Positions 1-6,368 of a stretch of 14,713 bases of DNA are shown in pieces. The stretch spans positions 1 to 14,713 of the forward strand of contig MDJN01000175.1 of NCBI GenBank assembly GCA_001995005.1. The letters are read 5' to 3'. The notes under the pieces were generated by a model. That model saw nothing but the letters and a program-made list of their open reading frames with translations. It had not been told where the DNA came from and made no database searches. Made by a program: the position numbers and the translations under genes. Origin of the DNA: Candidatus Parepulonipiscium sp. PG-Nun2H_MBin03 (GTDB taxonomy: Bacteria; Bacillota; Clostridia; Lachnospirales; Cellulosilyticaceae). How positions within the stretch are numbered: the first letter of the stretch is position 1; each line of letters starts with the position of its first letter.

Positions 1-83
1 ACGTGGAACATCTCTCTTTTTTGTGGAACATGTTCTACGTGTAATATCTCTCTTTTATGTGAAACATATTCTACGTGGAACAT
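1..83. repeat. parS: parS-like repeat array, 36-bp period
   Basis: The element ACGTGG/T-A-A starts at 1, 37 and 73, so the period is exactly 36 bp. Units 1-36 and 37-72 differ at only 5 positions by my count; the third unit (from 73) keeps the ACGTGGAACAT core and then decays. The parS-like palindromes are 31-46 (TGTTCTACGTGTAATA, three mismatches to TGTTCCACGTGGAACA) and 67-82 (TATTCTACGTGGAACA, two mismatches); the copy at 1-10 lacks its left half because the window starts there. Additional half sites (GTGGAACA at 23-30, GTGAAACA at 59-66) abut each palindrome. ParB/Spo0J is known to load on TGTTNCACGTGAAACA-type sites. Origin-proximal ParB binding is inferred from the match and from the parA-parB genes just downstream. 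Confidence 0.75.
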
Positions 84-103
84 TCCTAAATTATGTAGAT
101 AAA

Positions 104-132
104 TTGCCACTATTAAGAAAGCATGATATAAT
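104..132 (+). promoter_or_regulatory. sigma-A promoter of the parA operon
   Basis: TTGCCA (104-109) and TATAAT (127-132) are separated by exactly 17 bp, and the -10 is preceded by TGA, making it an extended -10. Transcription would start near 139, giving a leader of about 150 nt before the parA ATG at 289. The -35 box falls at the distal end of the third 36-bp parS-like unit, so bound ParB could affect it; that is inference. Confidence 0.75.
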
Positions 133-216
133 TATTAAGTATATAGCAAGTGGAACTCAATATTTAAAAGCATTTTTACGTAATAATCTTATATTAGAGA
201 GAATATATCACAAAGA

Positions 217-281
217 AAAGGAGGTTACAAGAGGAAAGAGGAACACTTCCTCACATCACTAACGTGGCGTGTCTTCTTGTA
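217..281 (+). promoter_or_regulatory. Distant Shine-Dalgarno plus structured spacer in parA leader
   Basis: AAAGGAGGT (217-225) is a near-perfect Shine-Dalgarno sequence, but no usable ATG, GTG or TTG follows at normal distance; the parA ATG is 63 nt away and has no SD immediately in front of it. Between them, 226-235 pairs with 272-281 as a 10-bp stem with one G-U pair. It encloses a 6-bp hairpin (238-243 with 247-252, loop CAC) and a possible 3-bp hairpin (257-259 with 264-266). With this structure folded, only 7 unpaired bases (282-288) separate the stem from ATG 289, so the SD would sit at ordinary spacing. Stem complementarity is directly visible; function in translation is inferred. Confidence 0.55.
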
Positions 282-288
282 TAAAATA

Positions 289-1053
289 ATGAGTAATATT
301 ATTTCAGTAGTTAATCAAAAAGGTGGCGTAGGAAAAACTACTACTGTTATTAATTTAGCGGCAGTAATAAGCCAGACAAAAAAAGTGTTAGTAATTGATA
401 TAGATCCTCAAGGAAATTCAAGTAGTGCATTAGGAATTATTAAAAATGCGGTAACTGACAGCATATATAATGTATTAGTAGAAAATAAAAATATTAAAGA
501 CGCAATACTTACTTCTACCAATGAAGAAATTGACGTTATACCTGCTAATATTAATATGACAGGATTAGATTATTCTTTAAATAAGATTGCTAATAAGGAA
601 TATATCTTAACTAATAAAATCCAAGAAATATCTAACGATTATGATGTTATTTTAATAGACTCTCCACCGGGTATTAATTTACTTAATATCAATGCTCTAA
701 CTGCATCTGACTACATCTTAATTCCTATGCAGTGTGAATATTATGGACTAGAGGGATTGTCTCAAGTTATGCAAACATTTAAACGTGTTAAAGCTACTAC
801 TAATCCTCGTCTAGAGATAATAGGTATTTTATTTACAATGTATGATTCTAGGACCAAATTATCTAATGAAGTTATAAAAGAAGTAGAAAAGTATTTTTCA
901 AATTATACTTTTAATACTAAGATTAATAGAAGTATAAAATTAAGCGAAGCACCGAGTTATGGGAAATCTTGTATTTCTTATTCTCCAAATTCAAAAGGAG
1001 CAATTCAATATAAAGAATTAACAACTGAATTATTAGGGAGGTTAAAAACATGA
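289..1053 (+). CDS. parA: ParA/Soj chromosome-partitioning ATPase
   Basis: This is a ParA-family P-loop ATPase that partners ParB at parS to segregate or remodel the replication origin; in Bacillus the homologue Soj also acts on DnaA. From ATG 289 the protein has 254 residues. The deviant Walker A KGGVGKTT is at residues 11-18, the DPQGN box at 39-43, and the Walker B-type ILIDSPPG at 121-128. Length is normal for the chromosomal short ParA, which lacks an N-terminal DNA-binding domain. An in-frame TTG at 277 would add MYKI, but homologues begin at MxxII, so ATG 289 is preferred. No SD lies directly upstream; see the structured leader at 217-281. The stop overlaps the parB start (ATGA), so the two are translationally coupled. 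Confidence 0.95.
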   Translation: MSNIISVVNQKGGVGKTTTVINLAAVISQTKKVLVIDIDPQGNSSSALGIIKNAVTDSIYNVLVENKNIKDAILTSTNEEIDVIPANINMTGLDYSLNKIANKEYILTNKIQEISNDYDVILIDSPPGINLLNINALTASDYILIPMQCEYYGLEGLSQVMQTFKRVKATTNPRLEIIGILFTMYDSRTKLSNEVIKEVEKYFSNYTFNTKINRSIKLSEAPSYGKSCISYSPNSKGAIQYKELTTELLGRLKT

Positions 1054-1895
1054 AACAACCTGCATTAGGGAAGGGGTTAGATATACTATTTTCGCAAGAA
1101 ACTCTAACTAGTATTACTTCACATGAAGTACTAGATATAAATAAAATCGAACCTAACTATCAACAACCTAGAAAAAAATTTTCAGACCAGGATTTAGATG
1201 AGCTGACTTTATCCATAAAAGAACATGGGATAATACAACCTATTATAGTTACACAAAAAAATGATAAATACCAGATTATAGCAGGTGAGAGAAGATATCG
1301 AGCTGCTAGGCTATTGGACTTAAAAGAGGTTCCAGTTAGAATTAAAAAAGTTACCTCTGACGAAGAAGTCTTAGAACTTGCTTTAATAGAAAATATTCAA
1401 AGAGCCGATTTAGACTCTATAGAATTAGCAGAAGCATTTGATGTATTAGTTAATAAATATGGACAAACTCATGAGCAAATTGCTAAAAAATTAGGTAAGA
1501 ATAGAGCTACTATAACTAATATTTTAAGGCTAAACACTTTATGCGACTATACAAAACAAAAAATTCGTGAAAATTTGTTTAGCGAAGGTCATGCTAAGGC
1601 AATACTTAAAATAAAAGATGAGGTTGAACAACAACGTATTACTGATATGGTTATAAATAATAACTGGTCTGTTAGAGCGTTAGAGAATTATATAAATAAA
1701 ATTACTGCTAACAAACTAGATACTATTAGCGAAAAAGATATACTAGTTAATGCATTGTATAAAGATATTGAAGAAAAGCTAAAATTAACTTTTGGAACAA
1801 AGGTCAAGTTATCTCAACTAAAAGATAGAGGAAAAATAGAAATTGAATATTATTCAGATGAGGATTTAGAGAGAATTTTAGGGGCAATACATTAG
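1050..1895 (+). CDS. parB: ParB/Spo0J parS-binding CTPase
   Basis: ParB loads at parS, binds and hydrolyses CTP, slides along neighbouring DNA and recruits SMC in Firmicutes. The 281-residue protein has the expected order: an N-terminal segment with IEPNYQQPRKKF (about 33-44), the CTP/arginine box GERRYRAA (79-86), ENIQRADL (114-121), a helix-turn-helix region around 137-163 with KLGKNRATITN, the GHAKAI motif near 180, and a C-terminal dimerisation region from about 230. ATG 1050 overlaps the parA stop and has AGGGAGGT (1035-1042) 7 nt upstream. All hallmark residues of the chromosomal family are intact. Its likely target sites are the palindromes at 31, 67, 2778, 2814, 6565 and 10370. Confidence 0.95.
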   Translation: MKQPALGKGLDILFSQETLTSITSHEVLDINKIEPNYQQPRKKFSDQDLDELTLSIKEHGIIQPIIVTQKNDKYQIIAGERRYRAARLLDLKEVPVRIKKVTSDEEVLELALIENIQRADLDSIELAEAFDVLVNKYGQTHEQIAKKLGKNRATITNILRLNTLCDYTKQKIRENLFSEGHAKAILKIKDEVEQQRITDMVINNNWSVRALENYINKITANKLDTISEKDILVNALYKDIEEKLKLTFGTKVKLSQLKDRGKIEIEYYSDEDLERILGAIH

Positions 1896-1912
1896 TAAAA
1901 GAGGAAACAAAA

Positions 1913-2404
1913 ATGCAATTGGAATTTATATCAACTAATATAGAATCAATAATTCTTTATAGTACAATAACTCAAGTCATTTTGCTTATAAGTTTAATGA
2001 TAATAGGAATTAAGTTTTATCAAGTTAATAAAAGATATCGTCAATTTATGAAGCCCAATCTTGTAGATTTAGAAGAATTATTTTATTCCTATGCAAGAGA
2101 GGTTAAAGACATAAAGCTAGATATCGAAAAAGACCGTGAAAAAATAGCAGACTTAAATAAACGCATGTCTACTACGCTACGTAAAACTAGCATAACAAGG
2201 TATAATGCTATAGAGAATGTTGGGGCAGACTTATCATTTGCGTTATCTTTATTAGATGAAAAAAATAATGGTGTAGTATTAAACGGAATTTATAGCAGAG
2301 ACGGTTCTTATATATATGCTAAACCAGTAACTAAAGGAGAATCCACCTATAGATTATCTGATGAGGAGCAAGAAGTTCTTAACACTACTCTCAATCAACA
2401 CTAA
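1913..2404 (+). CDS. DUF4446 membrane-anchored protein
   Basis: This is a 163-residue protein of unknown function. It has one N-terminal membrane segment (about 14-36), a charged region likely to form a helix or coiled coil (about 50-90), and a conserved C-terminal block with RYNAIENVGADLSFALSLLD (97-116) followed by NNGVVLNGIYSRDGSYIYAKP. That block is the hallmark of DUF4446, a family commonly found directly after parB in clostridia. The C-terminal domain is predicted to be cytoplasmic. GAGGAA at 1901-1906 is a good SD for ATG 1913. It starts 17 nt after the parB stop, so it is probably in the parA operon. A link to segregation or sporulation is suggested only by context. Confidence 0.85.
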   Translation: MQLEFISTNIESIILYSTITQVILLISLMIIGIKFYQVNKRYRQFMKPNLVDLEELFYSYAREVKDIKLDIEKDREKIADLNKRMSTTLRKTSITRYNAIENVGADLSFALSLLDEKNNGVVLNGIYSRDGSYIYAKPVTKGESTYRLSDEEQEVLNTTLNQH

Positions 2405-2462
2405 CTAGTATAATAATGTATAAATAAGTTTATAATAATCGTAAAAAAAGCAGGTGGTTAGT

Positions 2463-2762
2463 ATGGTAGTTGCATTGACTCAAGAATTAACAGAACTAAA
2501 ACAGTATTTGACCGAGAATACAAATTATAAGATAATTGACTTAGATTTATCCAACAAAACCGAAGGTATACATGCATTAATATATGATACTCCATTAGAA
2601 AATGTAGCTTTTGAAGAATATCAAGAACAACTTAGGAATATATCTTTAGATAGTGAAACTAATGAATATGATAATACTCTATTATTACTTAGTGCTAAAA
2701 ATAAAACTCCTTCAGAAATTAAAGATATTCTAGATAGTAGATTTACAAATATTTTTAAATAA
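2463..2762 (+). CDS. UPF0180/YkuS-like small protein
   Basis: This is a 99-residue soluble protein with no signal peptide or membrane segment. The pattern is an N-terminal LTELKQYLTENTNYKIIDL (about residues 8-26), then HALIYDT, a variable acidic middle, and a C-terminal LLLLSAKNKTPSEIKDIL. It resembles the UPF0180 (YkuS-like) family of Firmicutes, whose function is unknown; I place it there from memory of the pattern, not from a search. An in-frame GTG at 2454 would add three residues, but AGGTGG (2452-2457) sits 5 nt before ATG 2463, which favours the ATG. It lies between DUF4446 and the parS pair in front of proS. Confidence 0.65.
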   Translation: MVVALTQELTELKQYLTENTNYKIIDLDLSNKTEGIHALIYDTPLENVAFEEYQEQLRNISLDSETNEYDNTLLLLSAKNKTPSEIKDILDSRFTNIFK

Positions 2763-2769
2763 TAAAAGT

Positions 2770-2829
2770 GTAGAACATGTTCTACGTGGAACATATTAAT
2801 TTTGTACCAAGCATGTTCTACGTGGAACA
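2770..2829. repeat. parS: Pair of parS-like sites in front of proS
   Basis: TGTTCTACGTGGAACA occurs twice, at 2778-2793 and 2814-2829, exactly 36 bp apart. Each differs from the perfect palindrome TGTTCCACGTGGAACA at one position. The first is extended leftward by a third half site, creating an overlapping 16-bp palindrome GTAGAACATGTTCTAC at 2770-2785. The same three-half-site layout and spacing occur in the array at 1-83. The sites lie between the UPF0180-like gene and the proS ribosome binding site. ParB binding is inferred from sequence match and proximity to parB. Confidence 0.85.
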
Positions 2830-2851
2830 TATAAAAAGAAAGGAATATAAC

Positions 2852-4561
2852 ATGTTATTAAGTAAATTAGTAGGAGAACACTTTAAAGAAAAACCAGCCG
2901 AAGCAATAAGTACTAGTCATATATTTTTATTAAGAGGAGGGTATGTTAGACAAGTTTCAAATGGAATTTTTACTATGCTATTACCTGCAGTAAAAATTAA
3001 GGCTAATATAGAAAGAATACTACGAGAAGAAATGAATAAAATTGACGGACAAGAAGTTATATTTCCAGTAGTTTTACCAGCAGATTTATGGCAAGAATCA
3101 GGTAGATTTGAAAATGTAGGTTCTGAACTTCTTAGAATGAAAGATAGAACAGGTAAAGATTTAGTACTAGGAATGACACATGAAGAAGCAGCAGTTCACC
3201 TTGCACGTGGAGATGTGAAATCTTATTCTCAATATCCTTTTATGATATATCAAATTCAAACCAAATTTAGAGACGAGGCAAGATCTAGAGGTGGTTTAAT
3301 TAGAGTTCGTGAATTCACCATGAAAGATGGGTATTCATTTCATACTAATGAAGAAGATCTAACTGAGTATTATAATAAGTGTTTAGAAGCATATAACGCA
3401 ATTTATAGAAGAGCTGGGATACCAGAAGTGGTTTGTGTTGAGGCTGATACAGGTATGATGGGAGGCAATGTTTCTCATGAATTTATGTTATTAACCGATA
3501 TTGGAGAAGATACAGTTATCGTATGTGATAGTTGTGATTATCGGTCTAACTTAGAAGTGGCTATAAGTGAAGTAACTAATCTCACTACAACAGTTCGAGA
3601 AATAAATGAAATACACACTCCAAATGTTAGTACAATATCAGACGTTGCAAATTTCTGTAATACAACCGAAGATAATACTCTTAAGACTGCAGTATATAGC
3701 ATTGAAAACAGCAACAAAATATTAGTAATATTCCTTAGAGGTGATTTGCAAGTTAATGAGGCGAAAGTACAAAAAATAGTTAAAGCTAAAATTACTCCTT
3801 TTACAGAATATGGAAAAAGTAATTTGAAATTCGGATTTATCGGTCCTAAAGATTTAGAAACAGAAAATTTGATTGTACTATATGATAAATCTATAGAAAA
3901 TGAAACTAATTTAATATGCGGAGCAAATAAAGTTGATTATCATTTAGAAGGACTGAATATATCTAGAGATTTGCAGATAGAACAATTTCATGATGTGGCA
4001 CAAGTAAAAGAAGGAAGCTCTTGTAAACATTGTGCAGGAAAATTACAATTTAAAAGAGGCATAGAAGTAGGGAATATATTTAAATTAGGTACTAAATATA
4101 CCGAAACTATGAATATGACATATATAGATGCAGATGGTAAGTCACAAACTCCTACTATGGGATGTTACGGTATTGGGGTAGGTCGACTATTAGCTTCTGT
4201 AATAGAAGCTCGTCATGACCAATATGGTCCAATATGGCCAATAAGTATCGCACCATGGCAAGTTCATATATGTGTGTTAAAATCTAAAACTCAAGATTTA
4301 TTATCAATAGGCTTAGATATTTATAATAAGCTCCAGCATGAAGTTATATTAGACGATAGACAACTTACACCAGGGGTACAATTTGCTGATGCAGATTTAT
4401 TAGGCGTACCAATTAGGATAGTTATAGGAGATAAGAACTTAAAAAATGGTCAAGTAGAAATAGTAACCCGTGATAAGAAAATTAAAAAACTCGTTGACTT
4501 AGATAAAGTGATAGAAGAAACTGATAAGCTAGTTGAAGAACTTTACGCTGAATACAAATAA
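2852..4561 (+). CDS. proS: Prolyl-tRNA synthetase, bacterial type with INS domain
   Basis: This class II synthetase charges tRNA-Pro. From ATG 2852 it is 569 residues, the normal length for bacterial ProRS. The catalytic core contains GMTHEE (107-112), motif 2 FRDEARSRGGLIRVREF (139-155) and motif 3 GCYGIGVGRLLASV (437-450). The inserted editing (INS) domain runs about 225-395 and keeps a lysine in TLKT (K278), in the place of the lysine needed for Ala-tRNA-Pro editing in E. coli. Paired cysteines, CDSC (225-228) and CKHC (391-394), flank INS and could bind a metal. The anticodon-binding domain follows from about 470. The frame is open upstream to 2777, but those 25 codons are the parS repeats read through (MFYVEH twice); AGAAAGG at 2836-2842 sets the ATG at 2852. 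Confidence 0.96.
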   Translation: MLLSKLVGEHFKEKPAEAISTSHIFLLRGGYVRQVSNGIFTMLLPAVKIKANIERILREEMNKIDGQEVIFPVVLPADLWQESGRFENVGSELLRMKDRTGKDLVLGMTHEEAAVHLARGDVKSYSQYPFMIYQIQTKFRDEARSRGGLIRVREFTMKDGYSFHTNEEDLTEYYNKCLEAYNAIYRRAGIPEVVCVEADTGMMGGNVSHEFMLLTDIGEDTVIVCDSCDYRSNLEVAISEVTNLTTTVREINEIHTPNVSTISDVANFCNTTEDNTLKTAVYSIENSNKILVIFLRGDLQVNEAKVQKIVKAKITPFTEYGKSNLKFGFIGPKDLETENLIVLYDKSIENETNLICGANKVDYHLEGLNISRDLQIEQFHDVAQVKEGSSCKHCAGKLQFKRGIEVGNIFKLGTKYTETMNMTYIDADGKSQTPTMGCYGIGVGRLLASVIEARHDQYGPIWPISIAPWQVHICVLKSKTQDLLSIGLDIYNKLQHEVILDDRQLTPGVQFADADLLGVPIRIVIGDKNLKNGQVEIVTRDKKIKKLVDLDKVIEETDKLVEELYAEYK

Positions 4562-4586
4562 AAATGTACAACTTATTATAAAAATA

Positions 4587-4595
4587 TGATATAAT
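4587..4595 (+). promoter_or_regulatory. Extended -10 promoter element
   Basis: TGATATAAT (4587-4595) is a perfect extended -10, the same nine bases as in the parA promoter. No good -35 is present at 17 bp (TACAAC), which is typical of extended -10 promoters. Transcription would start near 4602, 35 nt before the ATG of the YccA-like gene. Confidence 0.55.
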
Positions 4596-4636
4596 GTATA
4601 AGTAATATAATATTTATTTAAAGGAGGAATAATTTA

Positions 4637-5377
4637 ATGAAATCAAATCCTATGATTAGGAAAGGATTGGGACAAACGCATAGTTATACTGGTGAAGCTA
4701 TGAGTGTGGCAGGGACTAGGAATAAAACACTATTACTTATGTCAATAACTTTCATAATAGCATTACTTGCGTATTTAGTTTGTTACAACGGGGGGCAGCC
4801 GAATTTTCAACTTGCAAATACTATCAGCATAACTTCTAGCGTAATTGGATTAATCTTAATAATAGGCATGATGTTTAAACCACAGGCAGCGAAAACTTTT
4901 GCTTTTATCTATGCTGTAACAGAAGGATTATTTGTTGGAGCAATAACAGTAACATTTAGTTATTATTTTGATGGTGTTGTACCAAAAGCAATTATATTAA
5001 CAGTACTTGCAGTTATATTTACAATACTATTATATAAAGAAGCTCCAACATTAGCATCAAAAATCCGTTCAGGTGTTATTATCTTAACATTTACTATACT
5101 ACTAGCTTCTATACTAGGAATAGCATTCTATGCATTAGGTTTTGGAAATGTTCTATATGGAACAAGTCCCATATCTATCGGCTTTAGCATGTTAGTTGTA
5201 CTGGTTGCAATTGCAAATTTAATGTTAGACTATGACAATGTGATATATGGTTCTAGAATGAATTTGCCTAAACATATGGAGTATTTTTTCGCAGTAGGTA
5301 TACTTGTAACTGTTGTATGGGTATATGTAGAAATGTTAAAATTATTAGCTAAGCTAGCTGCAAGGTCTAGCGATTAA
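4637..5377 (+). CDS. Bax inhibitor-1/YccA family membrane protein
   Basis: This is a 246-residue integral membrane protein with about seven hydrophobic segments (near 31-50, 61-79, 86-110, 116-133, 143-167, 177-197, 215-235). The soluble N-terminus starts SNPMIRKGL, typical of the YccA-like bacterial branch of the Bax inhibitor-1 superfamily. Between segments 6 and 7 the motif LMLDYDNV (195-202) keeps the two aspartates that in the better-studied member YetJ form a pH-sensing pair in a calcium leak channel. That activity has not been shown for this branch. AAGGAGGA (4621-4628) is a strong SD 8 nt from the ATG, and an extended -10 lies upstream, so this is probably its own transcription unit. 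Confidence 0.85.
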   Translation: MKSNPMIRKGLGQTHSYTGEAMSVAGTRNKTLLLMSITFIIALLAYLVCYNGGQPNFQLANTISITSSVIGLILIIGMMFKPQAAKTFAFIYAVTEGLFVGAITVTFSYYFDGVVPKAIILTVLAVIFTILLYKEAPTLASKIRSGVIILTFTILLASILGIAFYALGFGNVLYGTSPISIGFSMLVVLVAIANLMLDYDNVIYGSRMNLPKHMEYFFAVGILVTVVWVYVEMLKLLAKLAARSSD

Positions 5378-5414
5378 TAGAGCGTATTTCACTCTACAAA
5401 ATTCACATATACTT

Positions 5415-5453
5415 CCTATATACCAAGTATTATTATAATCTTAGGTATATAGG
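5415..5453 (+). terminator. Possible hairpin terminator
   Basis: CCTATATACC (5415-5424) and GGTATATAGG (5444-5453) are a perfect 10-bp inverted repeat with a 19-nt loop, followed by ATTTTCTATTTA. It lies between the YccA-like gene and the TSUP gene. The stem is AT-rich, the loop long and the U tract interrupted, so it may be a weak terminator or an operator-type palindrome. Confidence 0.4.
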
Positions 5454-5497
5454 ATTTTCTATTTATTATTGTATATCTAATTATGAGGGGAGAGAAA

Positions 5498-6277
5498 ATG
5501 GGACTTTTATATTTATTAATTGGACTAATAGCAACTACAGTGGGGGCATTATCTGGGCTTGGCGGGGGAGTAATAATAAAACCTGTCTTAGACATATTTG
5601 GACATTATGATATTGCTACTATCGGAATATTATCATCAGCTACAGTGTTTTCAATGTCAATAGTAGCATTGTTAAAAAAGTTTATAGCTAAAGCTACTTT
5701 TGAGTACACAAAATTACTTGCTATATCTCTAGGAGCAATACTCGGAGGAATTGTCGGCAAATATGCATTTACTTTATTTACGGCATCAGTAGAAATAGAT
5801 TTAGCAAAAATAATTCAATCAGTATGTTTAGCATTGTTGATGGTAGCTGTGTTACTCTTTAGCTTATATAGAAATAAAATAAAAACATATAAAACAAATA
5901 ATATATTTATATGTTTATCAGCAGGATTATTTATGGGGTTTATAGCTGCTTTTTTAGGCATAGGAGGGGGGCCAATTAATGTAGCGATAATAATAATATT
6001 ATTTTCTTGTAATGCAAAAGACGCTGCTATATATTCAATATTTACAATATTCTTCTCGCAACTCTCAACTCTCGCCACAACATTTTTTACAACTGGATTT
6101 CAAGATTATAATTTAGAAGTAATAGGATATATGATAATAGGTGGCATATCTGGTGGATTTATTGGAGACAAGATCAATAAAAAAATATCTGTATGCACTG
6201 TAGAAAAATTATTTAACATAGCCATGGTGGTAGTAATCTTACTTAATATTTATAATATAATTAAAGTTATATTATAA
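5498..6277 (+). CDS. TSUP (TauE/SafE) family permease
   Basis: This is a 259-residue polytopic membrane protein of the TauE/SafE (TSUP) family, which exports or imports sulfur-containing or small organic anions; the substrate cannot be read from the sequence. The diagnostic internal duplication is clear: GALSGLGGGVIIKP (16-29) in the first half and AAFLGIGGGPINV (150-162) in the second, each followed by hydrophobic segments. A glycine-rich GYMIIGGISGGFIGDKI block lies near the C-terminus. An in-frame ATG at 5483 exists, but GAGGGGAGAG (5485-5494) overlaps it and is correctly placed for ATG 5498, so the shorter form is chosen. It is on the same strand as the YccA-like gene but separated by a palindrome. 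Confidence 0.88.
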   Translation: MGLLYLLIGLIATTVGALSGLGGGVIIKPVLDIFGHYDIATIGILSSATVFSMSIVALLKKFIAKATFEYTKLLAISLGAILGGIVGKYAFTLFTASVEIDLAKIIQSVCLALLMVAVLLFSLYRNKIKTYKTNNIFICLSAGLFMGFIAAFLGIGGGPINVAIIIILFSCNAKDAAIYSIFTIFFSQLSTLATTFFTTGFQDYNLEVIGYMIIGGISGGFIGDKINKKISVCTVEKLFNIAMVVVILLNIYNIIKVIL

Positions 6278-6314
6278 ATATTAATATCATAATTATTTTT
6301 GTGAGGGATACAAA

Positions 6315-6368
6315 ATGTTCTTCAACAGCTCACTTGATAAGATGAAATCCATCAAAGTGGCGAACTGA
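6315..6368 (+). CDS. Candidate 17-codon small ORF, convergent with folC
   Basis: GAGGG (6303-6307) is followed 7 nt later by ATG 6315, which opens a 17-residue frame, MFFNSSLDKMKSIKVAN, ending TGA. The codons (TTC TTC AAC AGC ... TCC ATC ... GTG GCG AAC) end in C or G far more often than those of neighbouring genes. It overlaps the last 17 bp of folC on the other strand. It could be a real small protein, the remnant 5' end of a lost gene, or chance. I recognise no family. Confidence 0.25.
   Translation: MFFNSSLDKMKSIKVAN

Noticed and set aside
1..83. CRISPR-like periodic repeats of 36 bp
   Set aside because: There is no repeat/spacer alternation, the whole unit is repeated and degenerate, and the core is a parS palindrome next to parA-parB; no cas gene is present.
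23..262. 79-codon open frame beginning MEHVLRVISLFYVKH upstream of parA
   Set aside because: Its first part is the parS-like repeats read through, it has no SD, it contains the parA promoter and leader structure, and the translation resembles no family.
217..281. tRNA-like or riboswitch identity for the parA leader fold
   Set aside because: The fold has a closing stem and one or two short hairpins but no tRNA landmarks (no T-loop GTTCGA, no anticodon arm) and no riboswitch consensus that I recognise.
2763..2851. T-box leader upstream of proS
   Set aside because: The region is only about 90 bp, is filled by parS sites, and shows no T-box sequence or antiterminator; the 24-bp gap before aspS is also too short.
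5815..6078. Antisense open frames within the TSUP gene and elsewhere (for example 8121-8339, 8523-8834, 10593-10796, 13258-13503)
   Set aside because: They lie wholly or mainly inside well-supported genes on the other strand, lack ribosome binding sites and resemble no protein family.
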